From DASZUK01 sp035547695 (lineage in GTDB: Bacteria; Actinomycetota; Acidimicrobiia; Acidimicrobiales; RAAP-2), in NCBI GenBank assembly GCA_035547695.1, contig DASZUK010000020.1:43714-107713 (forward strand): a stretch of DNA of 64,000 nt, written 5' to 3'. Below are positions 25,023 through 34,612 of this stretch, in pieces. The position numbers were made by a program, and so were the translations under genes. Each line of letters begins with the position of its first letter. Within the stretch, counting starts at the first letter, position 1. Below the pieces are notes generated by a model. The model did no database searches. It was not told the origin of the DNA and saw nothing but the letters and a program-made list of their open reading frames with translations.

Positions 25023-25646
25023 ATGACGCCGTGGATGCCGGAGCCGCCGGACCCGGCCACCCTGGCCGGGGAGGACCGGGCGGCCTACGACGCCGTGCTG
25101 GAGCGGGAGCTGCGCAAGTACGGCAGCCTCGGCGGGTACTTCGGCGGGCTGCTCAACGCCCCGTCGGTCGGCGGGGCGCTGTCCCACCTCGGCCACGTGG
25201 TGCGCAGCGGGGCGTCGGCGGGGTTCTACACCAACGCCGAGCGGGAGCTCATCGACATGGTGCTGTCGGTGGAGCTGGACCAGCAGGCGGTGTTCGCCGG
25301 CCACCTGCCCGACGCCATCGCCTACGGGGTGCGGCCGGAGGCGGTGGACGCCATCTGCCGGCGGGACCACGCGGCCCTGACCGACGACGAGCGGCTGCTG
25401 GTGGACTACGTCCTGGCGGTGCTGCGGGGAACGGTGACGGCGGCCCAGTTCGAGGCGGTCACCACCCGGTTCGGCGGCCCCCGGGGGGCGGTGGCCTACA
25501 CGGTGGCCATCGGGTTCCTGATCATGACCATGCGGCTGATGTCGGCGTTCGGGTTCGGGCCGGGACCGGCCGACGGGTCGCTGGTGCAGCCGTACCTGGA
25601 CGGCACCGCCGAGATCGTGCAGCCGCCGGAGGGCCGGGCCAGCTAA
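25023..25646 (+). CDS. carboxymuconolactone decarboxylase family protein
   Basis: A 207-residue all-helical CMD/AhpD-like protein. The core NAERELIDMVLSVELDQQAVFAGH matches the family helix, but the CxxC pair of AhpD peroxidases is absent, so it is not a disulfide-based peroxidase. The longer C-terminal part has its own hydrophobic helices. It begins the + strand run CMD - PhyH - two flavoproteins, divergent from the KstD-like operon. Confidence 0.8.
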   Translation: MTPWMPEPPDPATLAGEDRAAYDAVLERELRKYGSLGGYFGGLLNAPSVGGALSHLGHVVRSGASAGFYTNAERELIDMVLSVELDQQAVFAGHLPDAIAYGVRPEAVDAICRRDHAALTDDERLLVDYVLAVLRGTVTAAQFEAVTTRFGGPRGAVAYTVAIGFLIMTMRLMSAFGFGPGPADGSLVQPYLDGTAEIVQPPEGRAS

Positions 25647-25686
25647 CGGCGGGCCGGGCGACGGACGAGGAAGGGGAAGCAGGACC

Positions 25687-26547
25687 ATGAGCACCGAGAT
25701 CGTCGGGGCAACCGCCGGCGAGGCGATCGGGATGCGGGAGGTGACCGAGGACGAGGGGGCGTTCTTCCGGCAGCACGGCTGGGTGAAGCTGGACGGGCTG
25801 CTGCCGGCGTCGGTGGCCGGGGCCATGCTGGACGCGGTCAGGGACACCATGCTGGGGGCCGAGGGCGGCCCGCTGGCCAGCCTGGTGGACCTGCCGGAGG
25901 ACCCGGCCGAGCGGATCTTCGACTTCGACCAGTGGCGGGACTGGCACTTCCCGGCCCGCGACCACGGGGTGGAACCGCTGCGCTCGGTGGTGTTCTCCCG
26001 GCAGATCGGGCTGAACACCCGCCGGTTGCTGGGCCGGGAGGTGGGGGTGAACTACCACGCGGACCTGCTGGCGGTGAAGATGCCGCAGGGCCACGAGGCC
26101 AGCGGGGAGACCACCTGGCACCAGGACTGGATCAACTTCCCGTTCGACCGGGTCGGGTTCCTGACGTTCTGGATCGCCCTGGACGAGGTCACCCCGGCGC
26201 AGGGGTCCATGCGGTTCCTGTCCGGCTCCCACCACGACGGGCCGCTGGGGCGGCGGAACTTCGGCGACGCGGCCCACGTGGTGGCGTACTACCCGGACCT
26301 GTTGGACCGCTACGAGCTGTCGCCGCCGCTGCACCTGGCCCCGGGGGACGCCACCGTGCACACCGGGCTGGTGGTGCACAGCGCCCCGCCGAACACCACC
26401 GACCGGCCGCGGTGGTCGCTGGTCACCTCCTACCACCCCGCCGACACCTGTTACACCGGGGCCCCGCACCACATCTTCCACGAGTCGCTCGGGCTCGAGG
26501 TGGGACAGCCGATCCGGCACCCGCAGTTCCCGACCATCTACCCCTGA
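25687..26547 (+). CDS. phytanoyl-CoA dioxygenase family oxygenase
   Basis: A 286-residue Fe(II)/2-oxoglutarate oxygenase of the PhyH family. The iron facial triad is visible as HQD in TTWHQDWINFP and a distal His in TVHTGLVVHSAPPN, and the 2-oxoglutarate-binding Arg in TDRPRWSL. It would hydroxylate an acyl chain or small molecule. The first ~20 residues are poorly conserved. AGGAAGGGGAAG precedes the ATG. It is co-directional with three neighbours. Confidence 0.9.
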   Translation: MSTEIVGATAGEAIGMREVTEDEGAFFRQHGWVKLDGLLPASVAGAMLDAVRDTMLGAEGGPLASLVDLPEDPAERIFDFDQWRDWHFPARDHGVEPLRSVVFSRQIGLNTRRLLGREVGVNYHADLLAVKMPQGHEASGETTWHQDWINFPFDRVGFLTFWIALDEVTPAQGSMRFLSGSHHDGPLGRRNFGDAAHVVAYYPDLLDRYELSPPLHLAPGDATVHTGLVVHSAPPNTTDRPRWSLVTSYHPADTCYTGAPHHIFHESLGLEVGQPIRHPQFPTIYP

Positions 26548-26560
26548 TGGGCCGGCCCGG

Positions 26561-28174
26561 ATGATCACCGCCATGCCGGTCCGCTGGGACGCCGAGGTCG
26601 ACGTCGTCGTGGCCGGGTCCGGGGCGGCGGCGCTCGTCGCGGCCACCCTGGCGGCCGACGGCGGGGCCGAGGTGGCCCTGGTGGAGAAGTCGGCGGGCGT
26701 CGGCGGCACCACCGCGGTGTCCGGCGGCGGGATCTGGGTGCCCGGCAACCACCACATGGCGGCGGCCGGCCTGGCCGACGACCCGGCCGCGGCGGCGGCC
26801 TACATCCGGCGCCTGGCGGCCGGGACGGAGCCGGACCCGGGCCTGGTGGAGGTGTTCGTGGCCACCGCGCCGGCGGCGCTGGCGTACCTGGAGGCGCAGA
26901 CCCCGCTGCGGACGGCCATGGTCCCGGTGGGCGACTACTACCTCCCGTACGGCGTCGACGGCGCCGCCGCCAGTGGCCGGCAGGTGGAGCCGGTCCCGTT
27001 CGCCTTCGGGGCCGAGCTGCCCGACTGGTGCGACCGGGTGGCCCGGCGGACCACGATGGCGTCGATGGGCGCCCGCACCACCATGGCCGAGGAGGTGACC
27101 GGCGGCGCCGCCACGATGGCCGACGAGCTGGACCGCCGGGAGCGCGACGACGTCCGGACGAAGGGGGCCGCCCTGGTCGGGATGCTCCTGCGGGGCCTGC
27201 TGGCCCGGGGGGTGGCCGTCCATCGGCGGCGGGCCGTCCGGGAGCTGGTGGCCGTCGACGGCGCGGTGATGGGGGCCCGGATGGAGGACGGGGACCGGTC
27301 CGTGCTGGTGGCTGCCCGGCAGGGGGTGGTGCTGGCCTGCGGCGGGTTCGAGTGGGACGCCGACCTGGTGCGGACGTTCCTCGGCTACGACGTGCAGCCG
27401 CTGACCCCGGCGGGGAACACCGGCGACGGCCTGCGGATGGCCGCCGAGGCCGGGGCCCGCCTGGCCAACATGACCGGGTTCTGGGGCCACGGCGCCCTGG
27501 TGGACCCGGACGGTCCGCACGCCACGTTCGACGCCGGCCGCGGCATGCCGGGCACGATCGTGGTGGACCGGCGCGGCGACCGGTTCGTCAACGAGGCCGA
27601 GCCGTACCACGACTTCGCGGCCGACGTCGGCCGTCACGACGCCGGGGCGGCGTTCCCGGACCGGCCGGCGGCGTGGCTGGTGTTCGACGAGGCCACCCGC
27701 CGGTCGGTGCCCACCCTGGCGGGGCGGCCGACCGGGCCGGGGCCGCACGGTGACGCCGCCGCCGCCACCGTGGAGGAGCTGGCGGGGCTGATCGGCGCCG
27801 ACCCGGCACGGCTGGCGGCCACCGTCGACCGGTTCGACGCCGGCGCGGCGGCGGGGGTGGACCCCGACTTCCACCGGCACGACCGCGGGCTGGTGGTGGC
27901 CGTCCCGCCACGGCCCCTCGGGCCCGGCCCGTTCTACGCCGCCGCCGTGTTCTCCGGCACGCTCGGCACCTCCGGGGGCCCGACGGTGGACCGGGACGGC
28001 CGGGTCGTCGACTGGGAAGGCCGGCCGGTGCCGGGCCTGTACGCCGCCGGCAACACCGCGGCGAGCATCTTCGGGCACGCCTACCCGTCGGGCGGGACCA
28101 CCCTCGGCAACGCCATGGTCACCGGCTACCTGGCCGGCCGCCACGTCGCCGCCTCCCCCCGACGGGCGGTGTGA
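26561..28174 (+). CDS. KstD-like FAD-dependent dehydrogenase
   Basis: A 537-residue flavoprotein of the same family as the one at 23216. Rossmann segment VDVVVAGSGAAALVAATLA, then the GGTTAVSGGGIWVPGN loop, and a C-terminal LYAAGNTAASIFGHAYPSGG FAD loop characteristic of KstD/delta1- or delta4-dehydrogenases. An ATG 12 bases later (MPVRWD) is an equally good start. The stop overlaps the next flavoprotein's GTG, so two related dehydrogenases are translated together. Confidence 0.87.
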   Translation: MITAMPVRWDAEVDVVVAGSGAAALVAATLAADGGAEVALVEKSAGVGGTTAVSGGGIWVPGNHHMAAAGLADDPAAAAAYIRRLAAGTEPDPGLVEVFVATAPAALAYLEAQTPLRTAMVPVGDYYLPYGVDGAAASGRQVEPVPFAFGAELPDWCDRVARRTTMASMGARTTMAEEVTGGAATMADELDRRERDDVRTKGAALVGMLLRGLLARGVAVHRRRAVRELVAVDGAVMGARMEDGDRSVLVAARQGVVLACGGFEWDADLVRTFLGYDVQPLTPAGNTGDGLRMAAEAGARLANMTGFWGHGALVDPDGPHATFDAGRGMPGTIVVDRRGDRFVNEAEPYHDFAADVGRHDAGAAFPDRPAAWLVFDEATRRSVPTLAGRPTGPGPHGDAAAATVEELAGLIGADPARLAATVDRFDAGAAAGVDPDFHRHDRGLVVAVPPRPLGPGPFYAAAVFSGTLGTSGGPTVDRDGRVVDWEGRPVPGLYAAGNTAASIFGHAYPSGGTTLGNAMVTGYLAGRHVAASPRRAV

Positions 28175-29664
28175 CGGTGGGCCGCGGCGGGGAGGACCGG
28201 GTGAGCGGGACCGTGGGGTGCGACGTCGCCGTCGTCGGCTACGGCGCGGCGGGCTGCGCGGCGGCGATCGCCGCCCACGACACCGGTGCCGACGTCGTGG
28301 TGCTGGAGAAGACCTCGCCGGACCGGGCCGGCGGGAACACCCGGGTGTCGGGCGGGATCTGGTTCCAGAGCCGGGACGCCGCGTCGGCCGCCCGGTACCT
28401 GCGGAGCCTTTCGGGCGGGTTCCCGCTGCCCGAACCGGTCGTGGCGGCCTGGGCGGAAGCGACGCACCACAACAGCGACTGGCTGCGGGGGCTCGGGGTG
28501 GACGTGGCCCCCCACCCCGACCACTTCGCCAGCGCCGAGTACCCCGAGCTGGACGGGTCGGACACCTACGTGGCCGGCATGGGCGTCGGCGGCGTCATGG
28601 GCGACCAGGCGCTCTGGGACGCCCTGGTCCGCCTGGTGGGGGACCGGGGCATCCCGGTGGTGCACGAGGCCCGGGCCGAGCGGCTGGTCCACGACGGGCG
28701 CAGGGTGGTCGGGGTGGTCGGGACGGTGGCAGGAGCCCCGATGAAGGTGACGGCCCGGCGCGGGGTGGTGCTGGCCACCGGCGGGTTCGAGGCCTCGGAG
28801 GCGATGGTCCGGGAGTTCCTGCCGCTGGCCGAGTCCGCGGTGTCGGGGTCGCGGTCGGGGACCGGCGACGGCATCCGGATGGCCCAGCGGCTCGGAGCCG
28901 ACCTGTGGCACATGACCAACCGCAGCGGCAGCATCGGGATCGCCGTCGCCGGGTTCGAGGCCGGGTTCCCGGTGACGTTCCCGTACTCGTGGAGCTGGAT
29001 CTGGGTGGGACCGGACGGGCGCCGGTTCACGGACGAGTCGCTCTACTCCCGGCACGGCCACGTCCACATCCACGGCACCTACGAGTACCGCACCAGCACC
29101 CACCCGACGTACGTGGTCTTCGACGAGGCCACCCGCCTGGCCGGCCCGGTGGGGCCGACCCGGGAGAAGGTGGCGGTGGGGTGGAACGTGCTGATGGCGC
29201 GGTACGTGTGGAGCGCGGACAACTCGTCGGAGATCGAGCAGGGTTGGATCGTGCGCGGGGACGACCCGGCCGACCTGGCGGGCCGGCTCGGGCTGGCGGA
29301 CCCGGACGCGCTGGGGGCGACGATCGACGGGTACAACGCGGCCTGCGGCGCCGGGACCGACCCGTTCGGCCGGGACCCGGCCACCCGGGTGCCGCTGGGG
29401 ACCGGCCCGATCTACGGGTTCCGGTCCGTCCCGGTGATCGGCTGGACCAACGGCGGGTTGCGACACGACGAGCGGGGCCGGGTGCTGGACGTCGACGGCG
29501 GGGCCATCGACGGCCTGTACGCGGCCGGCTCGGTGTCGTCCACCTACGGCTGGTGCAAGGACGCCGGCTTCCACATCGCCGACGCGTTGGCGTTCGGCCG
29601 GGTGGCCGGACGGGAGTCGGCGCGGGCGGCGCCGGGGGAGGTGCCGCCACCCACGGCGGGGTGA
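28171..29664 (+). CDS. FAD-binding dehydrogenase, fumarate reductase/TcuA-like
   Basis: A 497-residue flavoprotein. The N-terminal dinucleotide motif is CDVAVVGYGAAGCAAAIAA, followed by GGNTRVSGGIWF. The C-terminal SVSSTYGWCKDAGFHIADAL closes the FAD site. It is closer to the fumarate reductase flavoprotein/tricarballylate dehydrogenase group than to KstD. The GTG start at 28171 has a GTGA overlap; an in-frame GTG ten codons later is possible. It is the last gene of the + run. Confidence 0.85.
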   Translation: MTVGRGGEDRVSGTVGCDVAVVGYGAAGCAAAIAAHDTGADVVVLEKTSPDRAGGNTRVSGGIWFQSRDAASAARYLRSLSGGFPLPEPVVAAWAEATHHNSDWLRGLGVDVAPHPDHFASAEYPELDGSDTYVAGMGVGGVMGDQALWDALVRLVGDRGIPVVHEARAERLVHDGRRVVGVVGTVAGAPMKVTARRGVVLATGGFEASEAMVREFLPLAESAVSGSRSGTGDGIRMAQRLGADLWHMTNRSGSIGIAVAGFEAGFPVTFPYSWSWIWVGPDGRRFTDESLYSRHGHVHIHGTYEYRTSTHPTYVVFDEATRLAGPVGPTREKVAVGWNVLMARYVWSADNSSEIEQGWIVRGDDPADLAGRLGLADPDALGATIDGYNAACGAGTDPFGRDPATRVPLGTGPIYGFRSVPVIGWTNGGLRHDERGRVLDVDGGAIDGLYAAGSVSSTYGWCKDAGFHIADALAFGRVAGRESARAAPGEVPPPTAG

Positions 29665-29674
29665 GTTGCAGAAC

Positions 29675-29688
29675 TTCGGGTGCCCTAA
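29675..29688. promoter_or_regulatory. candidate iron-regulator palindrome, second copy
   Basis: TTCGGGTGCCCTAA matches the reverse complement of 1237-1250 at 13 of 14 bases. It lies 42 bases before the ATG of the unknown gene at 29730, in an AT-rich patch (TAATATCTTTGATTCGGTAA). Confidence 0.45.
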
Positions 29689-29729
29689 TATCTTTGATTC
29701 GGTAACCCGAGTAGAGGGGGACTGGACCC

Positions 29730-30380
29730 ATGGCACTCACCACCGCCGGCCTGCGGGCGTTCCGGGAGGCGGCCACCCTGGCCGACCTGATCCCGACCCT
29801 CCGGATCAGGGTCCGGGACGGCGAGCGGCCGGTGTGCGTGGTGACCGGCACCCCGGACCCGTCGGACGGCACGCCGTCGGTCCCGTTGTGCGCCTTCCGC
29901 CGCGGCGTCGGGCACGCCTACCGGCAGCACCGGATGGGGACGCGGATGCAGTTCCTGGACGTGCCGGCCGACCGGGAGCCGTCCATCGACATCGGCCTGC
30001 CGGCCGGCGACGCCACCCTGCCGGGCCAGATCTACCGGATCGGCACCCATGACGGCGGCTACCTGCTGCTGTTCGTCACCGAGCTCGACCCGGTGGCCGC
30101 CCGGGAGGCGATGGACCAGGCGTTGGCGGCGGCGGCGACCTGCCACCGCGGGACCGGCTGCCCGGCGCAGCCGGCCGGCGAGCCCCGGCGGGTCCGCCGG
30201 ATCGGGCTGCACGCCGACGAGGTCACCGGGCTGACGGCGGTGCACACCATCTGCGACCCCGGCGAGGTGGACCGGGCGGTGGCGGCGATGACCCGGATGC
30301 TGGAGGTGTGCGTGGCCACCGAGGCCATCGCCGACCTGGCCGCGGCCACGGCGGCGGCGTCCGAGGACGGCCGGCCGTGA
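29730..30380 (+). CDS. protein of unknown function
   Basis: A 216-residue cytosolic protein with a good ribosome site (GGGGGA) before ATG 29730. I do not recognise the family. It has mixed strands and helices, three cysteines in the second half (ATCHRGTGC, TICD) and a Met-rich stretch (HRMGTRMQFLD). The only clue to its role is the upstream palindrome shared with the bfd-bfr operon, which suggests iron control. It may be a single-gene transcript, as the next genes face it. Confidence 0.7.
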   Translation: MALTTAGLRAFREAATLADLIPTLRIRVRDGERPVCVVTGTPDPSDGTPSVPLCAFRRGVGHAYRQHRMGTRMQFLDVPADREPSIDIGLPAGDATLPGQIYRIGTHDGGYLLLFVTELDPVAAREAMDQALAAAATCHRGTGCPAQPAGEPRRVRRIGLHADEVTGLTAVHTICDPGEVDRAVAAMTRMLEVCVATEAIADLAAATAAASEDGRP

Positions 30381-30411
30381 CCGCCGTCGGCGGGTGCCGT
30401 CACCGGGCGGG

Positions 30412-30822
<411 letters not shown>

Positions 30823-30827
30823 GCCGG

Positions 30828-31307
30828 TCACGCTAAACCCGGCCCCGTGGGCGGTGCTTCTCGATTCCTGACCGGTCTGGTGACCTGCTTGGCCACGCAC
30901 GGCGGCATGCCCGCCGTCGCCTGGGCGGCGAGCCGGCGGTAGGTGCTGGGGGGCATGCCGACCAGCTCGGTGAACCGGGTGCTGAAGGTGCCGAGCGACG
31001 AGCAGCCCACCGTGAAGCAGACGTCGGTGACGCTGAGGTCGCCCCGGCGGAGCAGGGCCATGGCCCGCTCGATGCGCCGGGTCATCAGGTAGCTGTACGG
31101 CGATTCGCCGTAGGCGGAGCGGAACCGGCGGCTGAAGTGCCCGGCGGACATGTGGGCATCGCGGGCCAGCGCCTCGACGTCCAGCGGCTGCTCGTGCTCC
31201 CGGTCCATCCGGTCGCGGGCCCGGCGGAGCAGGACCAGGTCTCGCAGGTGGTCCGCCTCGGCGCGCCTGGCGGTCATCTCGGAGATGATGCCACGCCACC
31301 GCGGCAC
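30828..31307 (-). CDS. AraC-family transcriptional regulator
   Basis: A 159-residue regulator consisting of little more than the AraC DNA-binding domain: two helix-turn-helix units, with AGHFSRRFRSAYGESPYSYL in the first and TDVCFTVGCSSLGTFSTRF in the second, ending VGMPPSTYRR. The sensor domain is absent, so it may respond through the adjacent VOC protein or act constitutively. A start at the second Met (MTARRAEADH) is also plausible. Confidence 0.9.
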   Translation of the reverse strand: MPRWRGIISEMTARRAEADHLRDLVLLRRARDRMDREHEQPLDVEALARDAHMSAGHFSRRFRSAYGESPYSYLMTRRIERAMALLRRGDLSVTDVCFTVGCSSLGTFSTRFTELVGMPPSTYRRLAAQATAGMPPCVAKQVTRPVRNREAPPTGPGLA

Positions 31308-31329
31308 CGGCAGCGCCCTGTGCCGCCGC

Positions 31330-32124
31330 CTACGGAGAGATGTCTCCCCAGCGGAGCGGGCTGGAGTAGACGGCCGGGTAGTACTGCTCGACGTAGCGGC
31401 GGAACTCGTCGAGGTGCCGCGCCATCGTCACGCTGGCCTTCGCCGAGTCGCGGGCCGCCAACGCCTCGTAGACCTCCCGGTGGGCCCGCAGCACCGCCTT
31501 CCGCCGGGCCTCGGGGTAGTCCACGCCCAGCGGCGACCCGTCGGTGATCCAGTGGAGGGAGCAGATCAGGAGGGCGAAGACGGCGTTCCCCGACGCCCAC
31601 GCCACCAGCTCGTGGAACTCCTCGTTCGCCTCCAAGAACCGCTCCTCGTCGCCGAGGCCGTCGTCCATGGCCTGCACCGACTCCCCGATCCGGTCCAGCA
31701 TCTCCTGCGGTGCCTTCTCGGCGGCCAGGCCGGCGATGATGGGCTCGAGCAGCAGCCGGACCTCGACGATGGACCGGAAGGAGGTGTCGTGGAGCTGCAG
31801 GAACAGCCCCAACGTCCCGGCGAGGTCACGGGAGTCCGGTTCGCCGACGATCGGGCCACCGCCGGGGCCGGGCTTCATGGTCACGACGCCGTTCATCTCC
31901 AAGAACCGGAGCGACTCCCGCAGCGTCCCGCGGCCGACGCCGTACTGCTCCAGCATCTCCCGCTCGGTCGGCAGCTTGGTGCCCGGCGGGTAGTTGCGGC
32001 GGCTGATCTCCTCCACGATCTTCTTCGCCACCGTCATCGCCGCCTTGTGCGCACGCGCCGGCCGGGCGCGCCGTCGCGGCGGGGTCGTCGGGGGCGGCGC
32101 CGAGCCTGTCCGAACGGCGGTCAT
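31330..32124 (-). CDS. GntR-family regulator, FadR/FCD type
   Basis: A 264-residue repressor. An Arg/Pro-rich tail (1-30) precedes a winged helix (KLPTEREMLEQYGVGRGTLRESLRFLEMNG), then an all-helical FCD ligand domain with metal-type histidines (EFHELV, ARHLDEF). The ATG overlaps the stop of the CoA ligase, so it is the distal gene of the ligase-crotonase-aldolase operon and is the natural candidate to sense an acyl-CoA of the cluster. An upstream ATG (MTAVRTG) is chosen because it makes the ATGA overlap. Confidence 0.93.
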   Translation of the reverse strand: MTAVRTGSAPPPTTPPRRRARPARAHKAAMTVAKKIVEEISRRNYPPGTKLPTEREMLEQYGVGRGTLRESLRFLEMNGVVTMKPGPGGGPIVGEPDSRDLAGTLGLFLQLHDTSFRSIVEVRLLLEPIIAGLAAEKAPQEMLDRIGESVQAMDDGLGDEERFLEANEEFHELVAWASGNAVFALLICSLHWITDGSPLGVDYPEARRKAVLRAHREVYEALAARDSAKASVTMARHLDEFRRYVEQYYPAVYSSPLRWGDISP

Positions 32125-33809
32125 GTCCGCGCCGGCATCCCGCCGAGCACCGCGACGCGGTCGACGGTCTCCGCGTCGACCCCGATCGTCCGCAGCTCCC
32201 GCTTTTGGATCTTCTCCGACGGCGTCCGGGGCAACGACTCCACGAAACGAAGGTAACGGGGCACCGCAAAGTACGGTAGCCGCCTTTCGCTGAACGCCCA
32301 GAGATCCTCTGCGCCGACCGCCGCCCCGGGAGCGAGGACGACGAAGACCATCACCTCGTCCTCGCCCCCCTCCTGGTCGGCCGGGACGGCGATGGCGGCA
32401 CACTCCGCCACCGCCTCGTGCTGGAGGATCGCCTGCTCGACCTCGTAGGAGCTGATGTTCTCCCCCCGCCGGCGGATGGCGTCCTTCAGCCGGTCGACGA
32501 AGTAGTACCAGCCGTCCTCGTCCCGGCGGAGGCCGTCACCGGTGTGGAACCAACAGTTCCGCATGGCCTCGACCGTCCGGTCCGGCATGCCGAAGTAGCC
32601 GCTGCACATCGTGAAGGGCACGAGGGGGCGGACGACGAGCTCACCGACCTGGCCGATCGGGACCTCGTCGTCGGTGTCGGGGTCGACCAGGCGGACGTCG
32701 AACCAGTCCCGGACGAGCAGGCCGGCCGCGCCGGGAGGCCGCGGCACGCCGTAGGGGGTCATGATCGGCATGGCCGTCTCGGTGAGGCCGAACACCTCCA
32801 CGAAGGCCTCGACGCCGAAGCGGGCCTTGAAGTCCTCGGCGATCGACGCCGGGGTGGGCGCAGCGAAAATGCACCGCAGCGCATTGTCCCTGTCGGCGGG
32901 CGACGGCGGCTGCTTGTGGACGAAATCCATCATGACGCCGACGAAGTTCGTCACGGTGGCCCCGGACTCGCGGGCCCAGGTGATCCAGTTGCTGGCGCTG
33001 AACCGCTCGCGGAGGACGAACCGGGCACCGGCCAGGAGCGCCGGATAGGCGGCCAGGAACTGGGCGTTGCCGTGGAACAGCGGTCCCGTCGCCATGTACA
33101 CGTCCTGGTCGGTCAGCCGGGTCAACGACACGCACTCGGTGGCCTCGAAGGCCATGTGGGCGTGGGACATCATCACCCCCTTCGACAGCCCGGTGGTCCC
33201 GGAGGTGAAGAAGACCGACGCCAGCTCCTGCGGCCGCACCGGCGGGAGCGGCCCGGCGGCCACCTCCGACAGCGCGGCGAACGGCTCGGCGGCGAACCCG
33301 GCGCTGCGGAGGGACTCGACGGCCCCGGCGACCGCCGCGTCGCCGTCGCCGCCGTCGCCCCCGTCGGCGACGACGTAGAACCGGCGCACCGTCCCGCACG
33401 CCGCGGCGGACTCGACGAACCGAGCGGCCAGGCCGGCCGCCACCACCACCCCGGTCGGCGCCACCGTGCTGATCTGGTGCTCGAGGAAGCTGCCGCGGTA
33501 CGCCGTGTTGATCGGCACCTCGGCCATGCCGGCCAGCCCCGACCCGAACCAGGCGATCAGGTAGTCGGGCACGTTCGGGAGCATGACGACCAGCCGGTCG
33601 CCCCGAGCGTGGCCCCGCTCCAGCAGGCCGGAGGCCACCCGCTCGGCGACCGCCAGCGTCTCGGCGAAGGTCAGCCGTACGCCGGCGGCCGGCGCGTCCA
33701 GGTACACCCGGTCGCCGTGGGTCGCCGCCCGGAGCCGGAGGATGGCCGGCAACGTCCACTGCGTCCGGTCGGCGACGACCGGCACCAGCTCCTCGTAGAA
33801 CCGGGTCAC
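32121..33809 (-). CDS. acyl-CoA synthetase (AMP-forming), CaiC-like
   Basis: A 562-residue ANL-superfamily ligase that activates a carboxylic acid with ATP and CoA. P-loop FFTSGTTGLSKGVMMSH, A5 region FGLTETAMP, hinge GWYYFVDRLKDAIRRRGENI, and catalytic Lys in TPSEKIQKREL. It resembles carnitine/crotonobetaine- and long-chain-type ligases; the acid is unknown. The GTG start overlaps the crotonase stop by four bases. A Gly/Asp repeat (GGDGGDGDA) lies in a surface loop near residue 150. Confidence 0.92.
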   Translation of the reverse strand: MTRFYEELVPVVADRTQWTLPAILRLRAATHGDRVYLDAPAAGVRLTFAETLAVAERVASGLLERGHARGDRLVVMLPNVPDYLIAWFGSGLAGMAEVPINTAYRGSFLEHQISTVAPTGVVVAAGLAARFVESAAACGTVRRFYVVADGGDGGDGDAAVAGAVESLRSAGFAAEPFAALSEVAAGPLPPVRPQELASVFFTSGTTGLSKGVMMSHAHMAFEATECVSLTRLTDQDVYMATGPLFHGNAQFLAAYPALLAGARFVLRERFSASNWITWARESGATVTNFVGVMMDFVHKQPPSPADRDNALRCIFAAPTPASIAEDFKARFGVEAFVEVFGLTETAMPIMTPYGVPRPPGAAGLLVRDWFDVRLVDPDTDDEVPIGQVGELVVRPLVPFTMCSGYFGMPDRTVEAMRNCWFHTGDGLRRDEDGWYYFVDRLKDAIRRRGENISSYEVEQAILQHEAVAECAAIAVPADQEGGEDEVMVFVVLAPGAAVGAEDLWAFSERRLPYFAVPRYLRFVESLPRTPSEKIQKRELRTIGVDAETVDRVAVLGGMPART

Positions 33810-34609
33810 CTGCCGCCCTCCGCGGTTCCAGTCCCGGCGCCACGGCGCGGGAAGCGCGGCCGCCGCTTCTCCATGAACGCCTGCGCCCCCTCCCGCATGT
33901 CGGGGGACCCGATGGCCTGCACCAGCATCCCGAGGCCGGACAGGTAGCTCTCGCGGCAGAGGTTCCACCAGGCGTTGGACGACAGCTTGGCGATCTCGAG
34001 GTACCGGGGGCTCATCGCCGCCAGCTCGTCGACGACGGCGTCCACCGCCGCCTCGAGGTCGCCGTCGGGGACGACGTCGTTCACCCACCCGAGCTCCAGG
34101 GCCTGGCGGGCGCTGTAGCGGCGGCAGAGGAACGACACCTCCTTCGCCCGCTTCTCCCCCACCGAGATCGCGAGCAGGTTGGTGCCGCCGAGGACCGGCG
34201 CGCTGCCCACCCTGACGCCGGTCTGGCCGAACGTGGCCGACTCGGCGGCGATCGCGAGGTCGCAGGCGACGACCAGCTCGTTGCCGCCACCGGCCGCCAC
34301 CCCGTTCACCGCGGCGATGACCGGCTGGGGGGCGTTGCGGATGGCGTCGAACAGGGTTAGGGAGCCGTAGAACATCGAGCGGAGCGCCACCGGGTCGGGA
34401 TCGGCGAGCTTCGCCAGGTACCCGCCGGCGCAGAACGCGTCGCCGGACCCGGTGATGACGATGGCGGCGGCGTCACCGGCCGCGGCCGCGGCGACGGCGT
34501 CGACCATCGCCGCGCACATGTCGGGGTCGTAGGCGTTCTTGCGCTCCGGCCGGTTCAGGCGGACCCACACCGCCGCCCGACGGCGTTCCACCACGATGTC
34601 GTCGGCCAT
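33806..34609 (-). CDS. crotonase family protein, MenB/BadI-like
   Basis: A 267-residue crotonase. The segment FGQTGVRVGSAPVLGGTNLL and EKRAKEVSFLCRRYSA match the pattern of DHNA-CoA synthase (MenB) and 2-ketocyclohexanecarboxyl-CoA hydrolase (BadI) rather than simple hydratases. Without men genes nearby, a BadI-type ring-opening hydrolase for a cyclic ketone acyl-CoA is an attractive guess. The oxyanion loops GDAFCAGGYLA and NGVAAGGGNELVVACD are present. It lies between the aldolase-family gene and the CoA ligase. Confidence 0.83.
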   Translation of the reverse strand: MADDIVVERRRAAVWVRLNRPERKNAYDPDMCAAMVDAVAAAAAGDAAAIVITGSGDAFCAGGYLAKLADPDPVALRSMFYGSLTLFDAIRNAPQPVIAAVNGVAAGGGNELVVACDLAIAAESATFGQTGVRVGSAPVLGGTNLLAISVGEKRAKEVSFLCRRYSARQALELGWVNDVVPDGDLEAAVDAVVDELAAMSPRYLEIAKLSSNAWWNLCRESYLSGLGMLVQAIGSPDMREGAQAFMEKRRPRFPRRGAGTGTAEGGR

Positions 34610-34612
34610 CGG

